From Nocardioides anomalus (GTDB lineage: Bacteria; Actinomycetota; Actinomycetes; Propionibacteriales; Nocardioidaceae), in NCBI RefSeq assembly GCF_011046535.1, contig NZ_CP049257.1, positions 372,001-436,000 of the forward strand: a DNA stretch of 64,000 bases, given 5' to 3'. The translations under genes were made by a program, and so were the position numbers. Below, piece after piece: positions 54,138 to 63,114 of this stretch. The notes beneath the pieces were generated by a model, which saw only the letters and a list, made by a program, of their open reading frames with translations, did not search any database and was not told the DNA's origin. Position 1 is the stretch's first letter, and each line of letters starts with the position of its first letter.

Positions 54138-54542
54138 GTGGCACTGTCGGGGGGCAGCGGCGGCCGCTGCCTGTGCGGCGCGGTCGCGTTCAGCGTGCGT
54201 GGTCCGCTGCGCGACGTCCTCGACTGCCACTGCCACCGGTGCCGGCGCTTCACCGGTCACCACATGGCGGCGACCAGCGTGGCCACCGCCGACCTCGACG
54301 TGCGCGACCCCGAGGCGCAGCTGCGGTGGTACCGCCCGGTCGAGGACGCCGGCTACGGCTTCTGCGGCCGGTGCGGCTCCTCGCTGTTCTGGCGGGGCGG
54401 CGACACCCCCGACTCCACCTCGATCTGCGCCGGCGTCCTCGACCCGCCCACCGGCCTGCGCACGGTCGCCGCGTGGTGGGTCGGCGAGGCCAGCGACTAC
54501 TTCGAGCGCTCGGACCTGCCGGAGCACACGACGGAGCCCTAG
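54138..54542 (+). CDS. GFA family zinc protein
   Basis: 134 residues. Zinc cysteines in the usual order: GRCLCGAVAF, DCHCHRCRRFTG, and FCGRCGSSLFW. The family is named after a glutathione-dependent formaldehyde-activating enzyme, but most members have unknown activity. GTG 54138 is chosen because GGTGGAGGA ends seven bases upstream; an in-frame GTG at 54120 lies before that site. Confidence 0.9.
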   Translation: MALSGGSGGRCLCGAVAFSVRGPLRDVLDCHCHRCRRFTGHHMAATSVATADLDVRDPEAQLRWYRPVEDAGYGFCGRCGSSLFWRGGDTPDSTSICAGVLDPPTGLRTVAAWWVGEASDYFERSDLPEHTTEP

Positions 54543-54567
54543 CCGCCGCTCGGGTGCCGCCGCGGGC

Positions 54568-54965
54568 TCAGCAGGCTGTGGGCAGCGGCTCGTAGCAGTC
54601 GTAGGAGCTCTGTCGCAGGATCAGCCCGTCGCGGAGCTCGTAGGACACCGCCACGTGCGCGACCAGCTCCGCGCCGGCCGGGATCGGCCCGGCCGCCGTC
54701 GCCGCGGTGGCCGTCCACCGCAACCGCACCGCGAGCCGGTCGCCGTCGGCCAGCACGTCGGTGACCTCGTAGGCCTGCCGGGCCAGGAAGCCGGCGGCGT
54801 AGGCCTCGAGCATCTCGCTCCATGGCCGCCGGTGCCCGAGCGGGCGGACCAGGCTGGGCAGCTCGACCTGCTCGGCGTCGGGGTGCCAGAACGCCGCCAC
54901 CTCAGCGGCCGGCGCCTGACGCTCGATGGCAGTCAGCAGACCGCGGACGTACGCCGGCTGGGCAT
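54568..54965 (-). CDS. SnoaL/NTF2-like protein, start unresolved
   Basis: About 132 residues of clear NTF2-like sequence: YVRGLLTAIERQAPAAEVAA, FWHPDAEQVELPSLVRPLGH and a strand-rich end WTATAATAAGPIPAGAELVA with YDCYEPLPTAC. No start codon exists in this frame close to the first conserved residues (HAQPAYVRG). ATG 54965 sits at the right place but one base out of frame; one missing C would give MPQPAYVRG. The neighbouring MarR fragment overlaps this end, so a deletion junction or base errors are likely. Possible small-molecule binding or cyclase-like role; not assignable. Confidence 0.6.
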
Positions 54966-55246
54966 GACCCAGCAGGGGCGTCCAAGCAGGTGCTCGACCT
55001 CGAGCGGCTGGGCTGCGCCGAGCGGTGCCGGTCCCGGCCGACCAACGCGCCCGCGCGGTCCGGCTGACGCCGCGGCGCAGCGCGATGGTCGAGGCCACCC
55101 GGAGGATCCGCCGCGACCTCGAGGCCGAGGTGGTGGCGCGCGTCGGGCAGCGGAAGGCGGCGGCCGCGCGCGACGCCCTGGAAGGGCTGGTCGACGTGCT
55201 GGGGCTCGCTGAGCGGGTCAGCACGCGGACGGTGCCCGAGCCCTAG
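54964..55246 (+). pseudogene. MarR family regulator fragment with frameshifts
   Basis: Three frames together spell a MarR C-terminal half: MTQQG (54964), then GASKQVLDLERLGCAER (54975), then VPVPADQRARAVRLTP (55025) through MVEATRRIRRDLEAEVVARV to TAG 55246. Two one-base losses in G runs (54975-54978 and about 55023) would restore one frame. The dimerisation helices and first half of the winged helix are missing, because the SnoaL-like gene occupies that space on the other strand. Probably a remnant of a once divergent regulator. Its stop shares CTAG with the convergent MFS stop. Confidence 0.6.
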
Positions 55247-56487
55247 GTGACGACGACGCCCTCGCGGGCCAGGTGGCGCTCGGCGGCGCGGGCCGCGGGG
55301 TGGAGCACGACGGCCGCGACGACGACGATGCCGGCGATGACCAGCCAGCCCGGCGTACCCCACTCCATGGCCAGGTAGGTGTAGGCCGCGGGCGCCCAGA
55401 CCGAGCCGAGGGTGAAGCCGAGCTGAGCGACGCCCTGGTACTCCCCGCGTCGGGCGGGGTCGGAGAGCTCGGCCTGGAGCCCCCACTCGCCGGCGGACTG
55501 GAAGAGCTCGGCGCCGGTCACGGTGACGTGGCCGATCCAGACGAGCGCGATGGTGAGCCAGCCGACCGTGTCGTGGGTGATGAGCACGATCGCGCAGGAC
55601 AGCACGAAGAACGCCGCGCCGCGGCGCTCGGCGCGCAGGGAGTCGGCGATGGTGACCACGCCGCGGGCGGCGGCGACCTGGAGGAGCACGGCCATGACGG
55701 TGTTGGTGCCGAACAGCCAGGCCAGCAGCACCCGCGGCGCGTCGGTCTCCTCGACCAGCCAGAGCGGGATGACGACGTTGAGCAGCACCTGGTGGGTGCT
55801 GAGCACGCCGCCCATGGTGGCGGCGAGCACGAAGCCGCGGTTGCGCAACGCACTGCCCCCGGTCACGGCCTGCTCGACCGGGGTCTCCTCCTCGGCCTGC
55901 GGCGCGGTCGCGGGCAGCCGGGACACCAGGGTCGCGTTGAGGAGCAGCAGCACGGCGGTGGCCACCGGCACCAGCCGGACCACCTCGTCGCTGTCGGTGG
56001 CCAGGGCGACGCCGGCCAGCAGTGCGCCGAGGGTGTAGCCGACGTTGCGGGCCGCGCGGAAGTAGGCGTTGGACGCCACCCGCTGGTCGCGCGGGAAGAC
56101 GTCGAAGCGGTAGGCGTTCCGCGCGGCCCGGCTGGCCGTCGACACCAGCTGCAGGGCGATGAGGGCGCCCAGGAACGTCGGCATCCCGCCGACCGCCAGC
56201 CAGGTCAGGTAGACCAGGGCCTCGAGCAGCGAGCTGACCGCCCAGACGCGCCTGGCGCCGTAGCGGTCCGAGAGCTTGCCCAGGGGTACGGCGAGCGCGA
56301 ACGTCACGACGCCCGCCACGGTCAGGCCCAGCCCGACCTGGGCCGCGGAGAGCCCGACGATCTGGGTGAAGAAGACCGCGCTGCCGGTGAGGAAGACGCC
56401 GTCGCCGAAGGCGGAGAGCACCGACTGCACCGACAGACGGCGCACCAGCGGCGTGGGCCCGGCGATCCGGCGGAGGTCTCTCGGCAT
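55243..56487 (-). CDS. MFS transporter
   Basis: 414 residues, 12 helices. LSAFGDGVFLTGSAVFFTQI in helix 1, motif A PLGKLSDRYGARRVWAV, and YRFDVFPRDQRVASNAYFRA in the central loop; the pattern resembles the MFS members annotated as drug or unknown-substrate exporters in Nocardioides. The MPRDLRRIAG start at ATG 56487 has TAACCT seven bases upstream. Followed by a convergent decayed MarR gene. Confidence 0.88.
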   Translation of the reverse strand: MPRDLRRIAGPTPLVRRLSVQSVLSAFGDGVFLTGSAVFFTQIVGLSAAQVGLGLTVAGVVTFALAVPLGKLSDRYGARRVWAVSSLLEALVYLTWLAVGGMPTFLGALIALQLVSTASRAARNAYRFDVFPRDQRVASNAYFRAARNVGYTLGALLAGVALATDSDEVVRLVPVATAVLLLLNATLVSRLPATAPQAEEETPVEQAVTGGSALRNRGFVLAATMGGVLSTHQVLLNVVIPLWLVEETDAPRVLLAWLFGTNTVMAVLLQVAAARGVVTIADSLRAERRGAAFFVLSCAIVLITHDTVGWLTIALVWIGHVTVTGAELFQSAGEWGLQAELSDPARRGEYQGVAQLGFTLGSVWAPAAYTYLAMEWGTPGWLVIAGIVVVAAVVLHPAARAAERHLAREGVVVT

Positions 56488-56497
56488 CGAGAGGAGG

Positions 56498-57400
56498 TTA
56501 GGTCGCTCCGCAGACGGCTTCCACCGGTTTGCGGCTCGGCGCGGCGCTGCTGCCGCGCAGCACCAGGGCCACGCCGGCCGCGGTCACCACCAGTCCGGCC
56601 ATGGCGGCGGGCCCGATCCGGTCACCGAACTTCGCCCAGGCCCAGAGCATGGTGACCGGTGGGGACAGGTAGAGCCACGTGCTCGCGCTGGTCGCGCCCT
56701 GGGAGCGCAGCACGAACAGGTAGGAGCCGTAGCCGCCGAACGTCGACAGCACCACGACCCAGGCCACGGCGAACCAGAAGTCCCCGCCGGCCGGCACGGT
56801 CGGGTCGCCGAGGAGCAGGTTCAGCGTGGTGAAGCCGACCGTGGCCACGCTGGTCTGGATGGCGATGGACACCAGCAGCGACTCCGGCGGCTCCCAGCGC
56901 CGGCCGAGCAGGGTGCCGGCGCTGAGGCTCAGCACGCCGGCCAGGGGCAGCAGCACCCACCACCCGCCGACGCCCGCGGACAGGTCGCCGGCCACGACCA
57001 CCCCGACGCCGACGAAGCCGGTGGCCAGGCCGGCCCACCCGGGGCCGCGCACCCGCTCGCCCAGGAGCGGCCCCGCGGCCACGGCGACGACCATCGGCTG
57101 CAGCGCTGCGACCAGCGCGGTCGTGCCGGCCGGGACGCCGCGCCCCACGGCGTACACCACCGGACCGAGGTAGCCGACCTGGGCCAGCACGCCGAGCAGC
57201 ACCTGGCGCACCAGCACGTCGCGGCGGACCCGGCGGCCCAGGACCACGCACAGGGCAAGCAGCACCGGGCCGGCGATCAGGTAGCGCCACATCAGCAGCT
57301 CCAGGGCCGGCGCGGCCCGGGTGCCGAGCTCGGCGCCGACGAAGCCGGAGCTCCAGAACAGCACGTAGAGCGCTCCGGCGAGGAGGTGGGAACGGCGCAT
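56498..57400 (-). CDS. EamA/DMT family transporter
   Basis: 300 residues with ten helices. LLAGALYVLFWSSGFVGAEL in helix 1 and two repeated EamA halves, the second with LSTFGGYGSYLFVLRSQGATSASTW broken across helices 8-9. Exports metabolites such as amino acids or riboflavin-type compounds in other species; substrate unknown here. ATG 57400 follows GGCGGG. Divergent from a TetR gene 37 bases away that is a likely regulator. Confidence 0.9.
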   Translation of the reverse strand: MRRSHLLAGALYVLFWSSGFVGAELGTRAAPALELLMWRYLIAGPVLLALCVVLGRRVRRDVLVRQVLLGVLAQVGYLGPVVYAVGRGVPAGTTALVAALQPMVVAVAAGPLLGERVRGPGWAGLATGFVGVGVVVAGDLSAGVGGWWVLLPLAGVLSLSAGTLLGRRWEPPESLLVSIAIQTSVATVGFTTLNLLLGDPTVPAGGDFWFAVAWVVVLSTFGGYGSYLFVLRSQGATSASTWLYLSPPVTMLWAWAKFGDRIGPAAMAGLVVTAAGVALVLRGSSAAPSRKPVEAVCGAT

Positions 57401-57425
57401 CCCGCCAGGTAACCACACCGGTCGG

Positions 57426-57431
57426 TATACT
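57426..57431 (+). promoter_or_regulatory. -10 box TATACT of a leaderless promoter with overlapping repeat
   Basis: TATACT ends six bases before GTG 57438 of the TetR gene. CACAC (57414-57418) and GTGTG (57436-57440) flank it as a spaced inverted repeat that may be the TetR operator for both divergent genes. Confidence 0.55.
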
Positions 57432-57437
57432 TTCAGT

Positions 57438-58016
57438 GTGGTGACCACGACCCGAGCCGAGAGGCCGCTGACCCCGGCCGGCGTCCGCCTGCGCGACGCG
57501 GCCAGCGACCTGTTCTACCGCCACGGCATCACCGCCGTCGGCGTGGAGCTGGTGGCCGAGCGCGCGGGGGTCACCAAGAAGACGCTCTACGACCGGTTCG
57601 GCTCCAAGGAGGGGCTGGTCGTGGCCTACCTCGAGCACCGGTGCCGGCGCTGGCAGGAGTACGTCGAGGCGTGGCTGGCCGACAGCCCGGCGACCGGGGT
57701 GGAGCGGGTGGTGGAGCCGTTCCGCGCGCTGGCCGCGTGGATGGCCGACAACGACCGCGGGTGTGGCTTCGCCAACGCCTACGCCGAGCTGGCCGGCACC
57801 GGCCACGCCGGGCTCGAGGTCATCGCCACCGAGAAGCGCTGGGTGCGCGGCCTGTACGCCGGGCTGGCCGCCGAGGCCGGCCTGCCCGAGCCGGAACGGG
57901 TCGGCGTCCGCCTGGCCCTGCTGCACGACGGCGCAATCGTGCACGCCACCGCCGGGCGCCACGACGACGCGGTGGCCGAGGCCCTCGAGACCGCGCGGCT
58001 GCTGGTCGGCGGCTGA
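57438..58016 (+). CDS. TetR family transcriptional regulator
   Basis: 192 residues. Helix-turn-helix VRLRDAASDLFYRHGITAVG then VELVAERAGVTKKTLYDRFGS at about 15-60; the C-domain has CGFANAYAELAGTGHAGLEV, seen in the TetR group that controls small exporters. Divergent from the EamA gene with shared control region. Its stop is three bases from the convergent acyl-CoA dehydrogenase stop. Confidence 0.92.
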   Translation: MVTTTRAERPLTPAGVRLRDAASDLFYRHGITAVGVELVAERAGVTKKTLYDRFGSKEGLVVAYLEHRCRRWQEYVEAWLADSPATGVERVVEPFRALAAWMADNDRGCGFANAYAELAGTGHAGLEVIATEKRWVRGLYAGLAAEAGLPEPERVGVRLALLHDGAIVHATAGRHDDAVAEALETARLLVGG

Positions 58017-58019
58017 GGC

Positions 58020-59174
58020 TCAGGTGAAGGCCGAGATCCCCGTCTCGGCCCGCCCGATGATGAGCTTCTGGACCTGGCTGGTGCCCTCGTAGAGGGTCAT
58101 GACGCGGGCGTCGCGGAGGTACTTCGCGGCGGGGTACTCGTCGACGTAGCCAGCGCCGCCGTAGACCTGGATGCAGTGGTTGGCGGCGCGGACAGCGGCC
58201 TCGGAGGCGTAGAGCTTGGCCTTGGACGCCGCGATCCGGTAGTCGCCGCCGCGGTCGATGAGGTCGGCCGCCCGCCACACCAGCAGGCGCGCGGCGTCCG
58301 CGTCGAGCGACATGTCCGCGATCATGTCCTGGACCAGCTGGAAGCCGGCGATCTCGCGGCCGAACTGGGTCCGCTGGGTGGCGTACTCGACGGAGCTCTC
58401 CAGGCAGGCCTGCACCAGCCCGACGCACCCGGCGGCGACGGAGACCCGCCCCTTGTCGAGCGACGACATCGCGATCTTGAACCCCTGCCCCTCCTCGCCG
58501 AGGCGCGCTGACGCCGGCACGCGGACGTCGGTCAGGAACAGCTCGGCCGTGGCCTGGCCCCGCAGCCCGAGCTTGCCCTTGATCTCGCGGGCCTCGAAGC
58601 CGGGGGTGTCGGTCGGGACGAGGAACGCCGTGACCCCGCGCGGGCCGTCGTCGGAGGTGCGGGCGAAGACCAGCGCGACGTGGGCCCAGGTCCCGTTGGT
58701 GATGTAGAGCTTCTGGCCGTCCAGGACGTAGTCGTCGCCGTCGCGGACCGCCCGGCTGATGAGGTTGCCGGCGTCCGAGCCGGTGCCGGGCTCGGTCAGC
58801 CCGAAGCAGCCGAGCACCTCGGCGCTGGCGATGCCCGGCAGCCACTGCTGCTTCTGCTCCTCGGTGCCGAAGCCGAGGATCGACTTGCCCACCAGCCCGT
58901 TGGAGACCGAGACGATGCCGCGCAGCGCGGAGTCCGCGCGGCCGAGCTCCTCCATGCCGAGCACGTAGGTGACGTAGTCGCCGCCGAGCCCGCCGTACTC
59001 CTCGGGGATGGTGAGCCCGAAGAAGCCGAGCTCGGCCATCTTGGGGATGATCGCCAGGTCGACCGACTCGTCGCGGTCCCACTGCTGGCGGTGCGGGACG
59101 GCCTCCTTCTCCAGGAAGTCGCGGGCGCTCTGCCGGAACGCCTCCTGCTCGTCGGTGAGGCCGAGGTCAACCAC
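58020..59174 (-). CDS. Acyl-CoA dehydrogenase
   Basis: 384 residues, normal length. Motifs: [20 protein letters not shown] (FAD/substrate), [35 protein letters not shown] and [20 protein letters not shown]. The catalytic base is in [16 protein letters not shown], so it is a functional short/medium-chain type enzyme. Last gene of a four-gene minus-strand operon; GTG 59174 overlaps the preceding dehydrogenase by eight bases. Confidence 0.95.
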   Translation of the reverse strand: MVDLGLTDEQEAFRQSARDFLEKEAVPHRQQWDRDESVDLAIIPKMAELGFFGLTIPEEYGGLGGDYVTYVLGMEELGRADSALRGIVSVSNGLVGKSILGFGTEEQKQQWLPGIASAEVLGCFGLTEPGTGSDAGNLISRAVRDGDDYVLDGQKLYITNGTWAHVALVFARTSDDGPRGVTAFLVPTDTPGFEAREIKGKLGLRGQATAELFLTDVRVPASARLGEEGQGFKIAMSSLDKGRVSVAAGCVGLVQACLESSVEYATQRTQFGREIAGFQLVQDMIADMSLDADAARLLVWRAADLIDRGGDYRIAASKAKLYASEAAVRAANHCIQVYGGAGYVDEYPAAKYLRDARVMTLYEGTSQVQKLIIGRAETGISAFT

Positions 59175-60420
59175 GAGCGGCCGCCTGACGGGCGAGCTCG
59201 GCGCGGGCCAGCGAGGCCTTGTGGACCTCGTCGGGGCCGTCGGCGAAGCGGAGCGTGCGGATCGCGGCGTACGACGCGGCGAGGGGGAAGTCCTGTGAGA
59301 GGCCGCCGGCGCCGTGGGCCTGGATGGCGCGGTCCAGGATCTCCTGGACCACCTTCGGGGTGGCGATCTTGATGGCCTGGATCTCGGTGTGCGCGCCGCG
59401 GTTGCCGACGGTGTCCATCAGCCAGGCCGTCTTGAGGACCAGCAGCCGCAGCTGCTCGACGTTCACCCTGGCCTCGGCGATCCACTCGCGGATGACGCCC
59501 TGGCGGGCCAGCGGCTTGCCGAAGGCCACCCGGCTCTCGACGCGCTCGCACATCAGCTCGATGGCCCGCTCGGCCACGCCGAGGGCGCGCATGCAGTGGT
59601 GGATGCGGCCCGGGCCGAGGCGGGCCTGGGCGATGCCGAAGCCGTGGCCCTCCTCGCCGATCAGGTTGCTGGCCGGGACCCGGACGTCCTCGAAGCGCAG
59701 CTCGGCGTGCCCGCCGTGCTCGTGGTCGTCGTAGCCGAACACGCTCATCGGCCGGACCACGGTCAGCCCCGGGGTGTCGCGAGGGACCAGGACCATCGAC
59801 TGCTGGCGGTGCCGCTCGGCGTCGGGGTCGGTCTTGCCCATCACGATGAAGATCTCGCACTCGGGGTTGACCGCCCCGGTGATCCACCACTTGCGGCCGT
59901 TGAGGACGTACTCGTCGCCGTCGCGCCGGATCGAGGTCTCGATGTTGGTGGCGTCGGAGGAGGCCACGTCGGGCTCGGTCATGGCGAACGCCGAGCGGAT
60001 CTCGCCGTCGAGCAGCGGCCGCAGCCAGCGCGCCTTCTGCTCGTCGGTGCCGAACATGGCCAGCACCTCCATGTTCCCGGTGTCGGGCGCGGCGCAGTTG
60101 AGGGCCGGGGGAGCGAGGTGGCCGCTGCGCCCCGTGATCTCGGCGAGCGGGGCGTACTGGAGGTTGGTGAGCCCCGCGCCGGCGTACTCGCCGTGGCCCC
60201 CCGTGTGCGAGGAGTCGGGCAGGAACAGGTTCCAGAGCCCGCGCTCCTTGGCCTCGGCGCGCAGCTCCTGGAGGACGGGGACCGTCGACCAGGCGAAGCG
60301 GTCCTCGAGCCCGTCGAGCTGCTCGTGGAAGCCCGCCTCGGCCGGCTCGATGCGGGTGGCCATGAAGTCGAGCAGCTGCTCGCGCAGCTCCTGCGTGCGG
60401 TCGTCGAAGGCGAAGTCCAC
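59167..60420 (-). CDS. Acyl-CoA dehydrogenase family protein (ACAD10/11-like)
   Basis: 417 residues. [20 protein letters not shown] and [20 protein letters not shown] are typical of the ACAD10/11-like subgroup, as is the end [20 protein letters not shown], where the usual active-site Glu position is changed. Directly preceded by a phosphotransferase gene (one-base gap), giving a dehydrogenase-kinase pair like the ACAD11 fusion. GTG 60420 is the start (written as Met). Confidence 0.95.
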   Translation of the reverse strand: MDFAFDDRTQELREQLLDFMATRIEPAEAGFHEQLDGLEDRFAWSTVPVLQELRAEAKERGLWNLFLPDSSHTGGHGEYAGAGLTNLQYAPLAEITGRSGHLAPPALNCAAPDTGNMEVLAMFGTDEQKARWLRPLLDGEIRSAFAMTEPDVASSDATNIETSIRRDGDEYVLNGRKWWITGAVNPECEIFIVMGKTDPDAERHRQQSMVLVPRDTPGLTVVRPMSVFGYDDHEHGGHAELRFEDVRVPASNLIGEEGHGFGIAQARLGPGRIHHCMRALGVAERAIELMCERVESRVAFGKPLARQGVIREWIAEARVNVEQLRLLVLKTAWLMDTVGNRGAHTEIQAIKIATPKVVQEILDRAIQAHGAGGLSQDFPLAASYAAIRTLRFADGPDEVHKASLARAELARQAAARG

Positions 60421-60421
60421 G

Positions 60422-61459
60422 TCAGTCCTCTCCGATGCTGTGCAGTCCGGCGGCGATGATGAGGTCGAACCCCTCGCCGATCCGGTCGAACCCCTCGCCG
60501 ACCGTCTGGCCCTGGAGGTAGCGGTAGTGGATCCCCTCGAGGATCACCGCGAGCTTGTAGTAGGCCAGCCCCAGGTGGAAACCCATGTCGCCGGGCTCGC
60601 GGCCGCTGGCGGCGGTGTACGCCGCGAGCTGCTCGTCGTTGCCCGGCCAGCCCTGCGCCTTGGCCACGTCGGAGACCAGGTCGCCGCCCGCGCTCGCCCC
60701 GAGGGTCTCGTAGACCAACATCAGCGCGACGTCGGTGCGGGTGTCGCCCAGGGTGGCCATCTCCCAGTCGACGACCGCGTGGATCTCGTCGTCCTCGGCG
60801 CCCACCAGGCAGTTGTCGAGCCGGTAGTCGCCGTGCACGATCCCGACCGCGCTGGCGTCGGCCGACACCGCCTCGACGCGGGCGGTGAGCCTCCGGTGCA
60901 GCTCGTCGGCGTCCGGGTGCTCGCGCGTCTTCGAGCCCTCGAGCTGCTGACCCCAGCGGCGCACCTGCCGCTCCAGGAAGCCGTCCGGCTTGCCGAAGCC
61001 CTCCAGGCCGACCAGCCGCGGGTCCACCGCGTGCAGGGAGGCGAGCACCTCGACCAGCCGCCCGGCGATGGCCCGGGTGCGCTCGGGGCCGAGGGCGTCG
61101 AGCTCGCTGGCCCTCCGGTACGCCGAGCCGTCGACCTGCTCCATGACGTAGAACGGCGCACCCAGCACCGAGTCGTCCGTGCAGTGGGCGTACATCGTCG
61201 GCACCGGCACGTCGGTGCCCTCCAGGGCCGACATCGCGGTGTACTCGCGGCCCATGTCGTGCGCCGTGGCCTGCACGTGGCCCAGCGGCGGGCGCCGCAC
61301 GATCCACCGCGACGCGCCGTCGGTGACCCGGTAGGTGAGGTTGGACTTGCCGCCCGCCACCAGCTCGGCGCGCAGTTCGCCGGCGATCTCGCCGGGCCGC
61401 TCGGCGTCGTACCAGTCCTTGAGCTTGGCCAGGTCGAGGCCCGGCAGGTCGTCGCTCAC
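60422..61459 (-). CDS. Phosphotransferase (APH) family protein, ACAD10-like
   Basis: 345 residues. [20 protein letters not shown] (nucleotide loop), catalytic [14 protein letters not shown] and metal motif [20 protein letters not shown]. Same family as the gene at 35174, with a clearer C-terminal half ([20 protein letters not shown]). In the human ACAD10/11 proteins this kinase activity phosphorylates 4-hydroxyacyl-CoAs. GTG 61459 overlaps the stop of the SDR gene (GTGA). Confidence 0.92.
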   Translation of the reverse strand: MSDDLPGLDLAKLKDWYDAERPGEIAGELRAELVAGGKSNLTYRVTDGASRWIVRRPPLGHVQATAHDMGREYTAMSALEGTDVPVPTMYAHCTDDSVLGAPFYVMEQVDGSAYRRASELDALGPERTRAIAGRLVEVLASLHAVDPRLVGLEGFGKPDGFLERQVRRWGQQLEGSKTREHPDADELHRRLTARVEAVSADASAVGIVHGDYRLDNCLVGAEDDEIHAVVDWEMATLGDTRTDVALMLVYETLGASAGGDLVSDVAKAQGWPGNDEQLAAYTAASGREPGDMGFHLGLAYYKLAVILEGIHYRYLQGQTVGEGFDRIGEGFDLIIAAGLHSIGED

Positions 61460-62244
61460 CGCGCCGCCCCGGTGACCTCGTCGACCTTGCCCTGGAGTCG
61501 CTGCATGCCGGCCAGCCAGGCGTCGGTGTCGGCCGCGCGGGCGGCGTAGTACTGCGCCACCTCCGGGTGCGGCAGGACCAGGAACCGGTCGCCGGCCGCG
61601 ACCCACGCGTCGGCCACCTGCTCCGGCGTCAGGGCCGCGTCGCGGGTGAGCAGGTCCTTGAGCGGCCCGGCCTGCTCGAGCATCCGGGTCTGCACGCCCT
61701 GCGGGCAGATCGCCTGGACCGTGATCCCGCGGTGGCCGTAGGTCACGCTCAGCCACTCGGCGAACCCGACCGCCGCGTGCTTGGTCACGGAGTACGGCGC
61801 GGCGCCGATCATCGTCAGCAGCCCGGCGGCGCTCGCGGTCACCACGAACCTCCCGCCCCGGCCGTCCTCGAGCCAGCGCGGCACGAGCGTCCGCGCCGCC
61901 CGCACGTGCGACATCACGTTGGTCTCGAGCATCACCGCCCAGTCCTCGTCGGAGGCCTGGAGGCTGTCCGGCTGGGTGCGGTCGATGCCGGCGTTGGCCA
62001 GGAACACGTCGATGCGCCCGAGCGCCCCGGTCGCCACGTCGACCAGCTCCTCGACGCCGGCCGCGCTCGAGCAGTCGCCCGGCGCGGCCACCGCGCCCAG
62101 CTCCTCGGCCGTCCGCGCGCAGGCCTCCGCGTCGAGGTCGTTGACCACGACCCGCGCGCCCTCGGCCACCAGCCGCGCCGCCAGCGCCCGGCCGATCCCG
62201 CCACCGGCGCCCGTCACCACTGCTCCCGCGTCGCGCAGCTGCAT
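61456..62244 (-). CDS. Short-chain dehydrogenase/reductase
   Basis: 262 residues. Cofactor loop VVTGAGGGIGRALAARL (TGxxxGIG), NAG motif LANAGIDRT, and the active site ASAAGLL with PYSVTKHA (YxxxK). NADP or NAD preference cannot be fixed. First gene of the SDR-phosphotransferase-dehydrogenase-dehydrogenase operon, probably branched or hydroxylated acyl-CoA breakdown. ATG 62244 follows AAGGTGGGGGGG; GTG 62271 is in frame but has no site. Confidence 0.93.
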   Translation of the reverse strand: MQLRDAGAVVTGAGGGIGRALAARLVAEGARVVVNDLDAEACARTAEELGAVAAPGDCSSAAGVEELVDVATGALGRIDVFLANAGIDRTQPDSLQASDEDWAVMLETNVMSHVRAARTLVPRWLEDGRGGRFVVTASAAGLLTMIGAAPYSVTKHAAVGFAEWLSVTYGHRGITVQAICPQGVQTRMLEQAGPLKDLLTRDAALTPEQVADAWVAAGDRFLVLPHPEVAQYYAARAADTDAWLAGMQRLQGKVDEVTGAAR

Positions 62245-62294
62245 CCCCCCCACCTTGGCACGCGACCCCACGGCGCCTGCGCCGGGTCTTCTGC

Positions 62295-62430
62295 GGTGGC
62301 TGAGGAGGGCGTGCTGCGCCCGTCTCGAAGCCGCGCAACCCGAGGCTGGGAGCCCAGCGGAGCCCAGTGGAGCCCGGCGCCTCGGTCACGTCGGCTTCGA
62401 GACGGTTGCTGCGCAACCTCCTCAGCCACC
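62295..62430. repeat. REP-like inverted pair with 39-base arms
   Basis: Left arm 62295-62333 (begins GGTGGCTGAGGAGG, ends CGTCTCGAAGCCG) and right arm 62392-62430 are inverted copies. Each holds its own small hairpin (GGTTGC-TGC-GCAACC on the right; GGGCG and CGCCC on the left). Between them a ten-base unit GGAGCCCAGY is repeated three times (62349-62378). The arms resemble a class of TTCGAGACG...CTCCTCA repeats common in Nocardioides and other actinobacteria. It fills most of the 221-base gap between divergent genes. Confidence 0.7.
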
Positions 62431-62465
62431 GGCGCGCACGCCAGGCGGTAGGAGGAGGAACGCAG

Positions 62466-63114
62466 ATGCTGGAGAGGTTCACGCAGACGGCGCGGCGCGT
62501 CATGGCCGGGGCGCAGGAGCTCGCGGCCGAGGCCGGGGCCGCGGAGGTGCGCCCGGCGCACCTGCTCGCGGCGCTGGTGCGCACCGAGGACACGCTGGCG
62601 GTGGCGGTCCTGGCCCAGCTGGGGGCGCCGCCCGGCGAGCTGCAGCGGGTGGTGGCCGGGCTGAGCGCGCAGTACGCCGACGGTCTCGACGCCGAGGACG
62701 CGGCGGCGCAGGCGCTGCTGGGCATCGACCTCGACGACGTGATCGGGCGCATGGACCGGGACCTGGGCGGGGTGCCGGGCCGGCCGGCGTACGGACGGGG
62801 GCGGCAGCGCTTCGGCTCCGGTGCGAAGAAGGTGCTGGAGCTCTCGCTGCGTGAGGCGGTGCGCCTGCGGGACGGGTTCATCGGCAGCGAGCACCTGCTG
62901 CTCGGGCTGGTGCGGCAGGACGACGCGGTGACGCGGGCGACGCTCGAGGCGTTCGACCTGACCGGCGACGCCGTTGCGGCGGGCGGTCGACGAGGCGGAC
63001 CGCCGGGCCGGCCAGTCCCGGCGCCCGGGTCGAACTCGCACCTCGTTGTCCCGGGCTGCCCGGGGCTTCCGCCGTGGGGGCCGGGTCGCCCGTCGCCGGA
63101 GGGTGGGGCCATGA
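62466..63114 (+). pseudogene. Clp N-terminal (double Clp-N) domain protein, frameshifted near the end
   Basis: ATG 62466 follows a strong AGGAGGAGG site. The protein has two Clp-N repeats: MLERFTQTARRVMAGAQELA with VRPAHLLAALVRTEDTLA, and FGSGAKKVLELSLREAVRLR with FIGSEHLLLGLVRQDD. After residue 171 an extra G (GGG at 62981-62983) shifts the frame; without it the sequence continues DAVAAAVDEADRRAGQSRRP and ends at TGA 63112-63114, overlapping the next ATG. As written the frame runs straight into the hemerythrin gene and would make a fusion. Clp-N-only proteins are adaptors or unknowns without ATPase domains. Confidence 0.75.
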
